A stretch of DNA of 64,000 bases from Pseudomonas sp. Leaf48 (GTDB taxonomy: Bacteria; Pseudomonadota; Gammaproteobacteria; Pseudomonadales; Pseudomonadaceae). Position 1 is the first letter of the stretch. Every line of letters starts with the position of its first letter. Below the pieces are notes generated by a model. It saw nothing but the letters and a program-made list of their open reading frames with translations. It was not told the DNA's origin and did no database searches. The stretch lies in contig NZ_LMLH01000007.1 in NCBI RefSeq assembly GCF_001421885.1, forward strand, positions 19,775 to 83,774, in the 5' to 3' direction. Below are positions 16,719 to 24,912 of this stretch, piece after piece. A program made the translations under genes and the position numbers.

Positions 16719-16884
16719 TGCGTTCTCCTTTTCGATGCCATGTCAGCGGACCCCTACGATACCGTTACGGGCACCGCCAAAGGTTTCGAAAAGCGACCAT
16801 GCAACAGTCAGTAACAAACAGTCGAATTTTCATCCCGCCGCCAGTGTCTGAATTTCAGGCGCCCTCTCATAAGGAAACACGGCC

Positions 16885-17295
16885 ATGAAGTTCGCAAAAG
16901 TCGCACAAAAACTCGCCCTGTGGGCTGGCAGTCCCAAGACGTTCCTGGGGGCGATCCTGTTGATTTTTCTATGGGGCCTGAGCGGTCCGATATTTGATTT
17001 CAACGATACCTGGCAACTGATCATCAACACCTCGACCACCATCATTACCTTCCTGATGGTGTTCCTGATTCAGAACACGCAAAACCGCGATACCGACATC
17101 TTGCACTTGAAGGTCGACGAGTTACTGCGGGTGACCAAGGAGGCGCAGAACGCGATGCTGGGGCTGGAAGCGCTTGACCTCAAGCAGCTCGAAGCCTTGA
17201 GAAAGCAGTATCGCAAACTGGGTGAAGGCCAGACCGTTTCCGTGGGCGGCATGGTTGTCCAGGAAGAAGGCAAGCAGGACCTGAATAACTGCTGA
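16885..17295 (+). CDS. Low-affinity iron permease family small membrane protein
   Basis: 136 aa with two N-terminal hydrophobic segments (about residues 15-35 and 45-65) and a cytoplasmic Leu/Lys-rich helix. The motif TWQLIINTSTTIITFLMVFLIQNTQNRD is diagnostic for this family (Fet4-related iron permease domain). Despite the name, transport of iron by the bacterial members is poorly proven. AAGGAAA precedes the ATG. A strong palindrome separates it from the convergent DUF4142 gene. Confidence 0.85.
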   Translation: MKFAKVAQKLALWAGSPKTFLGAILLIFLWGLSGPIFDFNDTWQLIINTSTTIITFLMVFLIQNTQNRDTDILHLKVDELLRVTKEAQNAMLGLEALDLKQLEALRKQYRKLGEGQTVSVGGMVVQEEGKQDLNNC

Positions 17296-17304
17296 TCGCG
17301 ATTT

Positions 17305-17328
17305 GCGGGTGGCCCCCGGGCCACCCGC
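17305..17328. terminator. GC-rich palindrome between convergent genes
   Basis: GCGGGTGGCCC-CC-GGGCCACCCGC forms an 11-bp perfect stem between the 3' ends of the iron-permease-like gene and the DUF4142 gene. It lacks a U-tract, so it may act as a bidirectional stop or RNA 3'-end protector rather than a classic terminator. Confidence 0.5.
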
Positions 17329-17334
17329 TGACGA

Positions 17335-17838
17335 TCAACGACTGGCCTGGAGTGCCTTGGCCATTTGCAGGTGATTTTGCAACTTTGGCAGGGTTTCCTC
17401 GGCAAAGGCTTTGATCTGCGGCACATCGGTGGTTTGCGCCGTTTGCTCAAGCTGCTCGATGGCTTCCTGGGTGGTCTTGACCTGGCTGGCCGCATAGGCC
17501 TGATCGAAGTTCGAGCCTTCCATGACTTCGGGCATCAGGGTCTTGGCCTTTTCCACCACTTGTTCCCGTGGGGCCACCGGCAAATCCAGTTGTCTGGCAA
17601 TTTTCGCCAGGTGCTGGTTGGCGGTGGTGCGGTCGTTGATGACGACAATGGTGTAGTCCTTCACCTCTTTGGATTCGGACTTCTGGTGCGCCAGGCGACT
17701 GGCTTCGATATCCGCGATGCCTTTGGCCGAGGCATCATCGATGAATTCGACGGGGGACTGGGCGAAGGCACTGCTGGCACACAGGCCCAGTAACGTGGCA
17801 AAACTGGTACATCGTATTCGGGTGGCCATCCGGTGCAT
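17335..17838 (-). CDS. DUF4142 family exported protein
   Basis: 167 aa from the ATG at 17838, which has GAGGAGG upstream; longer in-frame starts have no such site. A signal peptide ends near AFAQ, and the mature part is mainly alpha-helical (ferritin-like bundle predicted for DUF4142), with AKGIADIEASRLAHQKSESKEVKD at the start of the domain. Members are periplasmic and often stress-induced. It is followed upstream by the small KGG gene in the same direction, with a gap of about 70 bp, suggesting a shared stress regulon (inference). Confidence 0.87.
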   Translation of the reverse strand: MHRMATRIRCTSFATLLGLCASSAFAQSPVEFIDDASAKGIADIEASRLAHQKSESKEVKDYTIVVINDRTTANQHLAKIARQLDLPVAPREQVVEKAKTLMPEVMEGSNFDQAYAASQVKTTQEAIEQLEQTAQTTDVPQIKAFAEETLPKLQNHLQMAKALQASR

Positions 17839-17910
17839 GGTCGCGCCCTCCTCGAGTAAATTTAAACGGGAGCTTTCGCCCCCGCTTCTCAATCAAAACT
17901 ACGTTCACCA

Positions 17911-18069
17911 CTACTTGGATTTTTGGCCACCTTTGCGGCCCATATCGGGTTTCGCAGGCTCTTTATCGACAGTCGTGGTGGTAGTTTTCCCACCTTTGCG
18001 ACCTGCTTCAGACGCCTTGGTTCGATCGTTGGCGAAATTTCCCGAGTTCGAGTTTCTTGAGTTAGGCAT
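17911..18069 (-). CDS. KGG-motif general stress protein (52 aa)
   Basis: A very small gene. The 52-residue product is strongly hydrophilic and contains two GRKGG motifs (residues 23-27 and 44-48), the signature of the KGG/Con-10 group of small general stress proteins. It has Asn/Ser/Lys-rich composition and should be largely disordered, like hydrophilins. A GAAGAGAAT sequence about 8 bp upstream can bind the ribosome. It is co-oriented with the DUF4142 gene. Confidence 0.82.
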   Translation of the reverse strand: MPNSRNSNSGNFANDRTKASEAGRKGGKTTTTTVDKEPAKPDMGRKGGQKSK

Positions 18070-18186
18070 GATTCTCTTCCTCTTTTTGATGATCGCGGCG
18101 AACTTGCGCCCGCATAGAATCTGAATTTGTGCGATGCAAAAGGTTTAGAAAAATAGTTTCGCACCGCGACGAACGGCGACCTGGAT

Positions 18187-19533
18187 TCAGACCCGTCGCA
18201 GGTGCTGTTCGCGTTTAGCGCTATACATGGCCTCGTCGGCGTGCCTGAACAGCTGCTTTTCTTCGGTGCCGTGATCGGGGTATCGGGCGACGCCGATACT
18301 CGGCTGGATATTCAGGCTGTGCCCGTCCAGCCGCAGGGGCTGGACCAGAACCTGACGGATTTTCCCGACCACGATGTCGGTGTCGTCGGCGGCGTGAATG
18401 CTGTGCAGCAACACCACGAACTCATCGCCGCCAATGCGCGCCACGGTATCGGTTTCGCGTACGCAGCCCTTGAGCCGGTTGGCCACTGCTTGCAGCAGCA
18501 GGTCGCCGACCGCATGGCCGTGGGTATCGTTGACTTGCTTGAAGCGGTCGAGGTCGACGTACAGCAGCGCCATGCGCCCGCCGTTCTCCCGCGCCACTTC
18601 CAGCGAGGCATTGAGCCGGTCACGCAGCAGTTCGCGGTTGGGTAGTTGGGTCAGTTGGTCGTATTGCGCCATGTGCTGCAGACGCGCGTGTAATTGCTGG
18701 CGCTCGATCGCAGTGGCGACCTGGGCGCAAACATATTGCAGCAATTCTTTGTCCTGTTCGGTGTAGCGCTCGCCGCCCGGCATGCTTTTGACGATCAGCG
18801 CGCCGATGGTGCCGTTTTGCGAATTGAGCGGCACGCCCAGCCAACAGGGTGATTCATGGCCGGTCACGATCATTTCGAATCCCACAGGCAATTGTTCCTG
18901 GTCCGGGGTCAGCAGGATCGGCTGGCCGCGCCGGATGACCTCGGCACACAGTCGCCCGGTGATGGACCCCGGGTGCTCCGGTTGTGGCTCGTGGTCATCG
19001 ACGTGATAGGGGAAATTCAGCTGCGCGCAGTGCTCGTCATACAGCGCCACGGAAAAATTCAGTGCTGGCAGCCACTCACCGATGATCATGTGGATTCGTT
19101 TGAACAATGCCAGCAGATCCTCTGCCGCGTGGGCCGCTTCGGAAATCGCAAACAGCGCCACCTGCCTTGACTCGGCCTGCTTGCGCTCGGTGATGTCGCG
19201 GGCAACCGCAATGCGCAACTGATCGACTTCCGACCAGCGTGCGGACCAGAGGATGTGCACGACCCGACCATCCTTGCGCAGGTAGCGGTTCTCGAAATTG
19301 AACTTGGGCTCGCCACCCATGATTTCCCCAGCGGCGTCCAGGGTGCGCTGGCGATCGGCCGGGTGCACCAGCTCTATCATCGGCTGGCCCACCAGTTCGT
19401 CAGGGCTGTAACCGAAAATGCGTTCGCAGGCCGCACTGACAAAGACGAAGCGACCTTGTTTGTCCACCGCACAGACGGCGTCCAGCAGGAGGTCGATGTA
19501 GCTCGCCAGCGGCGCGGAGTTTCTGATTGCCAT
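18187..19533 (-). CDS. PAS-GAF-GGDEF diguanylate cyclase
   Basis: 448 aa from the ATG at 19533 (MAIRNSAPLASYID); longer in-frame starts would add residues unlike the PAS family. PAS domain about residues 8-118 (ending at the ARDITERK linker), GAF about 130-280, GGDEF domain about 290-445. The active-site motif GGDEF (368-372) is intact and an RETD inhibitory site lies at 359-362, five residues before it, so the enzyme should make cyclic di-GMP with product inhibition. No membrane segments: a cytoplasmic sensor. Stands next to, and is possibly read after, the lysE-type gene, 100 bp upstream. Confidence 0.92.
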   Translation of the reverse strand: MAIRNSAPLASYIDLLLDAVCAVDKQGRFVFVSAACERIFGYSPDELVGQPMIELVHPADRQRTLDAAGEIMGGEPKFNFENRYLRKDGRVVHILWSARWSEVDQLRIAVARDITERKQAESRQVALFAISEAAHAAEDLLALFKRIHMIIGEWLPALNFSVALYDEHCAQLNFPYHVDDHEPQPEHPGSITGRLCAEVIRRGQPILLTPDQEQLPVGFEMIVTGHESPCWLGVPLNSQNGTIGALIVKSMPGGERYTEQDKELLQYVCAQVATAIERQQLHARLQHMAQYDQLTQLPNRELLRDRLNASLEVARENGGRMALLYVDLDRFKQVNDTHGHAVGDLLLQAVANRLKGCVRETDTVARIGGDEFVVLLHSIHAADDTDIVVGKIRQVLVQPLRLDGHSLNIQPSIGVARYPDHGTEEKQLFRHADEAMYSAKREQHLRRV

Positions 19534-19633
19534 GGTGCAGTGAGCGATTCCGGACAGTACAGCGACCCAATCCATCCCTGACCGCGCAAACGCCCATGCG
19601 TTGACGGTTGCGCTGATGCATCCTGAATCAGCG

Positions 19634-20272
19634 TCAAGCCTTGTTGCTGACCAACCCCGGCAAGGCATGCACCAGGGCATTGATGGCGAAACCGATGAAC
19701 ATTATCCCGCACAGGCGGGTGATAGCCAGTTCATGGCGTTGATACAAGGTGCGCACCTGCCGCGCCCCGACTATACCGATGAGAATAGCGTATGCCAAAA
19801 GGCCACCAATAAAACTCAGTACGATCAACCATGGCAACATCGACCAATGCAGCAGTTCCGCACGGCTGGACAGCAACGCGGTGAAGGTCGCCACTGCAAC
19901 GGGATATGCCTTCGGGTTGGTCAGGCCGAACAGGATGCCGTGCCAGAACGGCTGCCGCGCCGGGCCTTGTGGCGTCTGGGCACTGCTGCGTCGTGCGCGC
20001 ACTGCACGCAATCCGAGCCAGAATAGATAGAGCCCGCTGAGCAGGCCAAGCACATCGAAGGCCGTGCTGCCGATTTCCCGCGCGCCAACGATTGCGATCA
20101 GCGCAGTGCTGCACCACACCACATCCCCCAGCAAATGCCCGCAGAGAAACCCCGCCCCGGCCCGCCGCCCGTGGGCTGCGCCTATCCCGAACACCGCCAG
20201 CACACCAGGTCCCGGGGTGATCCCGTAGATGAAGCCTGAGGCGAGTACGGCCATTAATAGCGACGGGGTCAT
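19634..20272 (-). CDS. LysE-family translocator
   Basis: 212 aa with five to six hydrophobic segments. The N-terminal GITPGPGVLAVFGIGAAHGRRAG is the LysE/RhtB signature, and GLTNPKAYPVAVATFTALL is the second conserved motif. These inner-membrane carriers export amino acids or related metabolites. Single gene upstream of the diguanylate cyclase and divergent from the toxin-antitoxin pair. Substrate unknown. Confidence 0.9.
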   Translation of the reverse strand: MTPSLLMAVLASGFIYGITPGPGVLAVFGIGAAHGRRAGAGFLCGHLLGDVVWCSTALIAIVGAREIGSTAFDVLGLLSGLYLFWLGLRAVRARRSSAQTPQGPARQPFWHGILFGLTNPKAYPVAVATFTALLSSRAELLHWSMLPWLIVLSFIGGLLAYAILIGIVGARQVRTLYQRHELAITRLCGIMFIGFAINALVHALPGLVSNKA

Positions 20273-20423
20273 GGGAACTCCTGTTCGGTTGACGGATGAA
20301 TGGGCGCCAGTCTATCTCAGGTCTTCGGGTGGCGACTGCGTGGTCACCGAAAACTTCATCGGTGCAGCCACCAGTTCCGGGGCTGCTGGCCCAAACCCCG
20401 GACCAGCGGCTGACCGCACCACT

Positions 20424-20448
20424 TAATACGTTGTAGTATGTTGTATTA
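20424..20448. promoter_or_regulatory. Candidate autoregulatory operator of the toxin-antitoxin operon
   Basis: TAATAC (20424-20429) and GTATTA (20443-20448) form an inverted repeat 24 bp upstream of the antitoxin start, in a short AT-rich stretch with repeated TTGTA/TGTAT words. Ribbon-helix-helix antitoxins commonly bind such sites over their own promoter. Confidence 0.45.
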
Positions 20449-20471
20449 CACACCACTACTTCGAGATCATC

Positions 20472-20711
20472 ATGTCCGTCATGTCCTTGCGCCTGCCAGA
20501 CGAAATGGCCAATACGCTCGCCAGCCTTTCCAAAGCCACAGGCCGCAGCAAATCGTTTCTCGCCGTAGATGCATTACGTGAGTACCTGGCAAGGGAAGCC
20601 TGGCAAATCGAGGAGTTACAGAAAGCATTGATCGAAGCCGATGAAGGAGATTTTGCGAGCGCCGAGGAGGTCAATGCCGTCGCTGACAAGTGGACGACCA
20701 ATGCGCGTTGA
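20472..20711 (+). CDS. Ribbon-helix-helix antitoxin (ParD/RelB type)
   Basis: 79 aa. The N-terminal MSLRLPDEMANTLASLSKATGRSKSFLAVDALREYL is a CopG/MetJ ribbon-helix-helix DNA-binding domain; the C-terminal acidic part (ALIEADEGDFASAEEVN) is the usual toxin-neutralising segment. It overlaps the toxin gene by 11 bp, the standard arrangement in which antitoxin is translated first. It should repress its own operon with the toxin as co-repressor. Confidence 0.9.
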   Translation: MSVMSLRLPDEMANTLASLSKATGRSKSFLAVDALREYLAREAWQIEELQKALIEADEGDFASAEEVNAVADKWTTNAR

Positions 20712-20985
20712 GTGGCTGCGTACCGCATTAAAAAACCTGGATGACGAAGCCGCTTGCATCTCGATGGAGAATCCCGGACCGGCCGCTGACTTCGTCCAGG
20801 CCGTTCTCGCCAGCGTCGATCACCTGGCTCGCTTTCCAGCAACTGGCCGCGAAGGGCGCATACCAGGTACTAGAGAATGGGCAATGCCCGACCGCCCCTA
20901 TCTGATTCCCTATCGAGTCCGCCAAGGTCGGCTGCAAGTGCTGCGAATTTTTCATACCCGGCGCCTTCCACCCAGCGCTTGGTAA
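20701..20985 (+). CDS. RelE/ParE-family toxin
   Basis: 94 aa from the ATG at 20701 (MRVEWLRTALKNLDDEA), embedded in the end of the antitoxin gene. The ParE/RelE fold is indicated by NPGPAADFVQAV, HLARFPATGREGR, the YLIPYRV strand and the C-terminal VLRIFHTRR. Members either poison DNA gyrase (ParE) or cleave mRNA on the ribosome (RelE); the sequence alone does not settle which. Complete in length and apparently intact. Confidence 0.9.
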   Translation: MRVEWLRTALKNLDDEAACISMENPGPAADFVQAVLASVDHLARFPATGREGRIPGTREWAMPDRPYLIPYRVRQGRLQVLRIFHTRRLPPSAW

Positions 20986-21105
20986 GCTCTGATCGTTATC
21001 CAGACATCAGAGCCATATCCCCTCCCCGCTCTTCGTCCCAAGCCGTGCCGTGGTCCCGGCGTCGCCTCGTGATAAAGTCGCCGCCCATGGACCTTTTGCT
21101 GTGAG

Positions 21106-22137
21106 ATGAAAAACGCAATGACCGATTTCCAGGATGTCGATGCCCAACTTGAAGACTGGAACGCCTTGCGCAGCAGCGCGTCGTTCAGCGGCTTGCTGGT
21201 GGGTAACGGCGCCAGCCGCGCAGTGTGGGACGACTTCGGCTACGACTCGCTGTTCGAGAACGCTCGCACGGTCGAAGAAAAGCCCCTGAGCCAATCCGAA
21301 CTGAGCGTGTTCGATGCGCTGCAGACACGCAGTTTCGAGCAGGTCCTCGGTGCGCTGAAAACCACCAGCAGGGTCAACAAGGCCCTGGCTGTCAGCTCTG
21401 CGGCTCCACGCAATCGCTATTACGCGATCAAGGAAGCGCTGATCAACACTGTGCATGCAGTGCACATCCCGTGGCGGCTGGTAGTGCCTTTGACGCTGGC
21501 GACGATCAATCAGGAACTGGGCCAATATCGCACGGTGTTTACCACCAACTACGACCTGCTCAACTACTGGGCGGTGCAGCACCGGCCCGAGGCCATCACC
21601 GACCTGTTCCAGGGTGCCGAACCGGGTTTTGACCTGAGCGCCACCGCCACCGACAAAACCCGCCTGCTGTATCTGCATGGTGGTCTGCACCTGGTGCGCA
21701 ATCAGGACGGCACGGCGCGCAAGCTGCTGTCGACCGAGGGCACGCTGCTGGGTAGCTTCGCCATCAACAACACGATCAAGACCCTCGACGACGTGCCATT
21801 GTTCGTCAATGAGGGCCCGAGTGCCGACAAGCTCAAGACCATTCGCAGTTCGGATTACCTGTCGTTCTGCTACGACCAGTTACTTGGCCACGGTGACGGC
21901 TTGTGCATCTTCGGCCATGCGCTGGGCGAGCAGGACAGTCACATCATCCATGCCTTGCGCATGGCGAAACCGCAGCTCGTCGCGATCTCGATTTATCCGC
22001 GCAGCAAGGCGTTCATCCAGCACCAGAAGCGGCATTACGCGAAGGTGTTTGAGGGGACCGGGATCGAGTTGCGGTTCTTTGATTCGAAGACCCATGCGCT
22101 GGGTAGCCCGAAACTGACGGTCCCGGTCGAAGTGTAG
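21106..22137 (+). CDS. DUF4917 family protein, SIR2-like
   Basis: 343 aa, cytoplasmic. Three features match the SIR2-like NAD-binding fold: GNGAS near residue 33 (dinucleotide loop), TTNYD at residues 146-150, and GHALGEQDSHI near residue 270; a LHGG motif lies between. SIR2-like domains with this motif set act as NADases in several phage-defence proteins, while others are of unknown role. There is no partner domain or known defence gene attached. It could be a stand-alone NAD-consuming enzyme or have an unrelated role. The DUF4917 assignment is from sequence memory. Confidence 0.78.
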   Translation: MKNAMTDFQDVDAQLEDWNALRSSASFSGLLVGNGASRAVWDDFGYDSLFENARTVEEKPLSQSELSVFDALQTRSFEQVLGALKTTSRVNKALAVSSAAPRNRYYAIKEALINTVHAVHIPWRLVVPLTLATINQELGQYRTVFTTNYDLLNYWAVQHRPEAITDLFQGAEPGFDLSATATDKTRLLYLHGGLHLVRNQDGTARKLLSTEGTLLGSFAINNTIKTLDDVPLFVNEGPSADKLKTIRSSDYLSFCYDQLLGHGDGLCIFGHALGEQDSHIIHALRMAKPQLVAISIYPRSKAFIQHQKRHYAKVFEGTGIELRFFDSKTHALGSPKLTVPVEV

Positions 22138-22184
22138 TGCTGCGGGGTCCGCTGCCAACTTCGTTACCCCGAGTGTACCGGGCG

Positions 22185-22220
22185 CCCTTGTGGGAGCGAG
22201 CAGGCTCGCTCCCACAAGGG
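22185..22220. repeat. REP-type perfect palindrome after DUF4917 gene
   Basis: CCCTTGTGGGAGCGAGC at 22185-22201 is repeated as its reverse complement at 22204-22220, separated by 2 bp. It carries the Pseudomonas REP core GTGGGAGCGAGC and lies between two convergent genes, where it may end or stabilise transcripts. Confidence 0.85.
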
Positions 22221-22251
22221 TGTGTATGGGATATGAGCTGTGGGCGTGGGG

Positions 22252-22596
22252 TCAGAGCACCGGCAGCGTCTTGTCCTTGATCACCTTGCTCGGTCCGTTG
22301 GCCTTCACACTGGCTATGCCTTTGTCCATGGCCGCTTCTGAGGAGTAGGCCTCGCTGCTACCGATGATCTCGTGGTTGCCGGCCTTGAGATTGAAATAAG
22401 GATGGCCGTCCTTGGTGGTTTTTTTCTCGTAGCGTTCTTCCAGCGGGCTGTTGGCCTGGACCGAGACAATGCCTTTGTCGGCGGCAGCGCGGCTGGTGTA
22501 CAGCTCGCTGGTCAGAATGGTTTCGGCGTTGGCGGCCTTGAGGACAAACCTGAACTGGCCACTGCTGCTTTTACTCACTTCATACCATCCGGACAT
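22252..22596 (-). CDS. YegP family (DUF1508) protein
   Basis: 114 aa from the ATG at 22596, which is preceded by CAGGAGT; upstream in-frame codons belong to repeats. The protein is two tandem copies of a 50-residue beta-rich unit: GWYEVSKSSSGQFRFVLKAANAETILTSELY and a second copy around YFNLKAGNHEIIGSSEAY, each with a following DKGI..V motif. YegP proteins are small, soluble and of unknown function. Length is normal. Confidence 0.9.
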   Translation of the reverse strand: MSGWYEVSKSSSGQFRFVLKAANAETILTSELYTSRAAADKGIVSVQANSPLEERYEKKTTKDGHPYFNLKAGNHEIIGSSEAYSSEAAMDKGIASVKANGPSKVIKDKTLPVL

Positions 22597-22664
22597 ACTC
22601 TTACTCCTGGGCGATTGAGAAGTTGCGCGCTTGAGAGTAAAGACCAGGCCAGGATTTTTGTCGC

Positions 22665-22766
22665 CTGTACCGGCCTCTTCGCGGGCAAGTCGAATCGTCG
22701 CACCGCCGCTCCCACAGGTTCGATGTGATCCCCCGATTCGACTAGCCCGCGAAGAGGCCGGCACAG
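22665..22766. repeat. Inverted REP pair (REPIN-like)
   Basis: Arms reading CCGGCCTCTTCGCGGGC and its complement enclose an internal segment with CGCTCCCACAGG; short outer (CTGT/ACAG) and inner (CGAATCG/CGATTCG) pairings extend the stem. Located between yegP and the RHH gene. Confidence 0.8.
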
Positions 22767-22781
22767 ACCACACAAACTTGC

Positions 22782-23087
22782 CTACTTCGCCGCTGCGCGA
22801 ACCACCGAAAGCCCAGGTGCCTGCCCCCGCCGCTGACTCAAATAGCGCGTACAACTCACCCTTAGAAACGAGGCGAAGTTCACCACCTCACCACGATAAT
22901 CCATCACCTCTTCATACAACCTGGCGATCAACTGGTTGGTGCTCATGCCGTCGACCTCGGCGATTTCGCTGAGGATGTCCCAGAACTGATTCTCCAGGCG
23001 CAGGGTGGTGACCACCCCGCGGATGCGCAGCGAGCGAGAGCGCGATTCGTAGAGGATCGGGTCGGCTTTGACGTACAGCTCGCACAT
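22782..23087 (-). CDS. Ribbon-helix-helix domain protein
   Basis: 101 aa from the ATG at 23087 (MCELYVKADPILYESRSRSLR). The segment IRGVVTTLRLENQFWDILSEIAEVDGMSTNQLIARLYEEV is a ribbon-helix-helix of the type called RHH_4, found in small Proteobacterial proteins of unknown role. It probably binds DNA. It follows the PfpI-type gene by 14 bp in the same direction, so both are likely co-transcribed. Confidence 0.83.
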   Translation of the reverse strand: MCELYVKADPILYESRSRSLRIRGVVTTLRLENQFWDILSEIAEVDGMSTNQLIARLYEEVMDYRGEVVNFASFLRVSCTRYLSQRRGQAPGLSVVRAAAK

Positions 23088-23101
23088 GGACAGATCCCTC
23101 G

Positions 23102-23683
23102 TTACAGCGTGATTTTGGTGCCCAGCAACCCGAGGAAGCCGGCTAGCCAGTTCGGGTGCGCAGGCCAGGCCGGTGCCGTGGCCAGATTGCCCTGAACATG
23201 GCCGTCCGTCACCGGGATGTCGATAAACGTCCCGCCCGCCAGACGAACTTCCGGTGCGCAGGCCGGATAGGCGCTGCATTCGCGGCCTTCCAGAATCCCC
23301 GCCGCCGCGAGCAATTGCGCGCCATGGCATACGGCGGCTATCGGCTTGCCGGCCTTGTCGAACTCACGCACCAGTTCCAGGACCTTTTCGTTGAGTCGCA
23401 GGTACTCCGGCGCACGACCACCCGGGATCAGCACGGCGTCGTAGTCGGCGGACTTGACCTTGGCAAAGTCGAAGTTCAGGGCAAACAGGTGACCGGGCTT
23501 TTCGCTGTAGGTCTGGTCGCCTTCGAAGTCATGGATCGCTGTGCGCACGGTCTGACCAGCGGTTTTGTCCGGGCACACGGCGTGCACCGTATGGCCGACC
23601 ATCAACAGTGCCTGGAACGGTACCATCACTTCATAGTCTTCAACGTAATCGCCGACCAGCATGAGAATTTTTTTCGCCGCCAT
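23102..23683 (-). CDS. DJ-1/PfpI family protein
   Basis: 193 aa from the ATG at 23683. The class I glutamine-amidotransferase-like fold is shown by [21 protein letters not shown] at the start, [13 protein letters not shown] in the middle and the nucleophile elbow AVCHGAQLL with the reactive Cys. Members act as intracellular proteases, chaperones or deglycases of glycated proteins. The catalytic Cys-His pair is intact. Upstream in-frame extension runs into repeat DNA and is not supported. Confidence 0.88.
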   Translation of the reverse strand: MAAKKILMLVGDYVEDYEVMVPFQALLMVGHTVHAVCPDKTAGQTVRTAIHDFEGDQTYSEKPGHLFALNFDFAKVKSADYDAVLIPGGRAPEYLRLNEKVLELVREFDKAGKPIAAVCHGAQLLAAAGILEGRECSAYPACAPEVRLAGGTFIDIPVTDGHVQGNLATAPAWPAHPNWLAGFLGLLGTKITL

Positions 23684-23947
23684 GGGGAGGACTCCTCTGG
23701 GAATTGCGTGGGCTGCAAGAGTATTCAAGGTAGTCCTTATCCGGCGGGGTGGGTAACAACCGGCTACTACCTGATGGACCGCGTTATCGTTCATCGCGGG
23801 CAAGCCACGCTCCCACAGGTTTTGCGCCAGCCATAGGAACGGTAGCCTCAAACTGTACGGATATTTCTGTAGCCAGCTGTACGCGCCAAAGCCCCGGGTT
23901 TATGGCTAGATGACGACATCTCTCCCCCTGCGATTCTGGTTGCCATC

Positions 23948-24853
23948 ATGTCCTCGCGCGAAAACACCGGCATGGCCCTCGGCCTGCTTGGTGTTGTGAT
24001 CTTCAGCCTCACCCTGCCCTTCACGCGGATTGTCGTGCAGGAAATCCATCCATTACTCAATGGCCTGGGCCGGGCGCTGTTCGCTGCGATTCCGGCAGCG
24101 CTGCTATTGCTGTGGCGACGGGAAAAATGGCCCACATGGAAGCAGATCAAGGGCCTGACCCTGGTGATTGCCGGGGTGATACTCGGCTTCCCGGTGTTGT
24201 CAGCCTGGGCCATGCAAACCTTGCCGGCTTCCCATGGTGCACTGGTCAATGGATTGCAGCCGCTGTGCGTGGCGCTGTATGCCGCCTGGTTGTCCCACGA
24301 ACGTCCATCGAAAGCCTTCTGGGCCTGCGCCGCCCTCGGCAGTGCACTGGTACTTGGCTATGCGCTGATCAGCGGTGCCGGCAGCATTCAAGCCGGTGAT
24401 TTGCTAATGCTCGGTGCCATTGCGGTGGGCGGCCTTGGCTATGCCGAAGGCGGTCGGCTGGCCAGGGAAATGGGCGGCTGGCAGGTAATCTGCTGGGCGC
24501 TGGTACTGTCGACTCCACTGCTGATCGGACCCGTGGTGTATCTGGCCCTGCAACATCAGGGCGAAATTTCCAACAGGACCTGGTGGGCCTTTGGTTACGT
24601 CTCGCTGTTTTCACAGTTCATTGGTTTCTTCGCCTGGTATGCCGGGCTGGCCATGGGCGGCATTGCCCGGGTCAGTCAGATCCAGTTGCTGCAGATCTTC
24701 TTCACCATTGCCTTTTCAGCGTTGTTCTTTGGCGAACACGTCGAGCCGATTACCTGGCTGTTTGCTGGCGGGGTGATTGTGACGGTGATGCTTGGGCGCA
24801 AGACGGCGGTCAAACCCCATGAGGGAGTGAGCCTGCTCGCGAAGGGGCCATAA
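23948..24853 (+). CDS. EamA/DMT-family transporter
   Basis: 301 aa with ten hydrophobic segments in two repeated EamA halves (about residues 8-135 and 145-285), typical of drug/metabolite transporters that export small metabolites. The C-terminal tail HEGVSLLAKGP is encoded by one arm of a REP palindrome, so the natural end has been replaced by repeat sequence. Substrate unknown. Convergent with the downstream methyltransferase gene. Confidence 0.88.
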   Translation: MSSRENTGMALGLLGVVIFSLTLPFTRIVVQEIHPLLNGLGRALFAAIPAALLLLWRREKWPTWKQIKGLTLVIAGVILGFPVLSAWAMQTLPASHGALVNGLQPLCVALYAAWLSHERPSKAFWACAALGSALVLGYALISGAGSIQAGDLLMLGAIAVGGLGYAEGGRLAREMGGWQVICWALVLSTPLLIGPVVYLALQHQGEISNRTWWAFGYVSLFSQFIGFFAWYAGLAMGGIARVSQIQLLQIFFTIAFSALFFGEHVEPITWLFAGGVIVTVMLGRKTAVKPHEGVSLLAKGP

Positions 24854-24906
24854 CATTCAACATTTATGCTGAATGTGCCGCCACCATCGCGAGCAGGCTC
24901 GCTCCC
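24824..24906. repeat. REP palindrome overlapping the 3' end of the EamA gene
   Basis: GGAGTGAGCCTGCTCGCGA (24824-24842) pairs with TCGCGAGCAGGCTCGCTCC (24887-24905) with one mismatch. A nested inverted repeat ACATTCA/TGAATGT lies between. It sits between two convergent genes. Confidence 0.85.
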
Positions 24907-24912
24907 ACAAAA

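Noticed and set aside
16885..17295. True iron transporter
   Set aside because: Only the family name says iron permease; the protein is very short and has no recognisable metal site, so transport of iron is not claimed.
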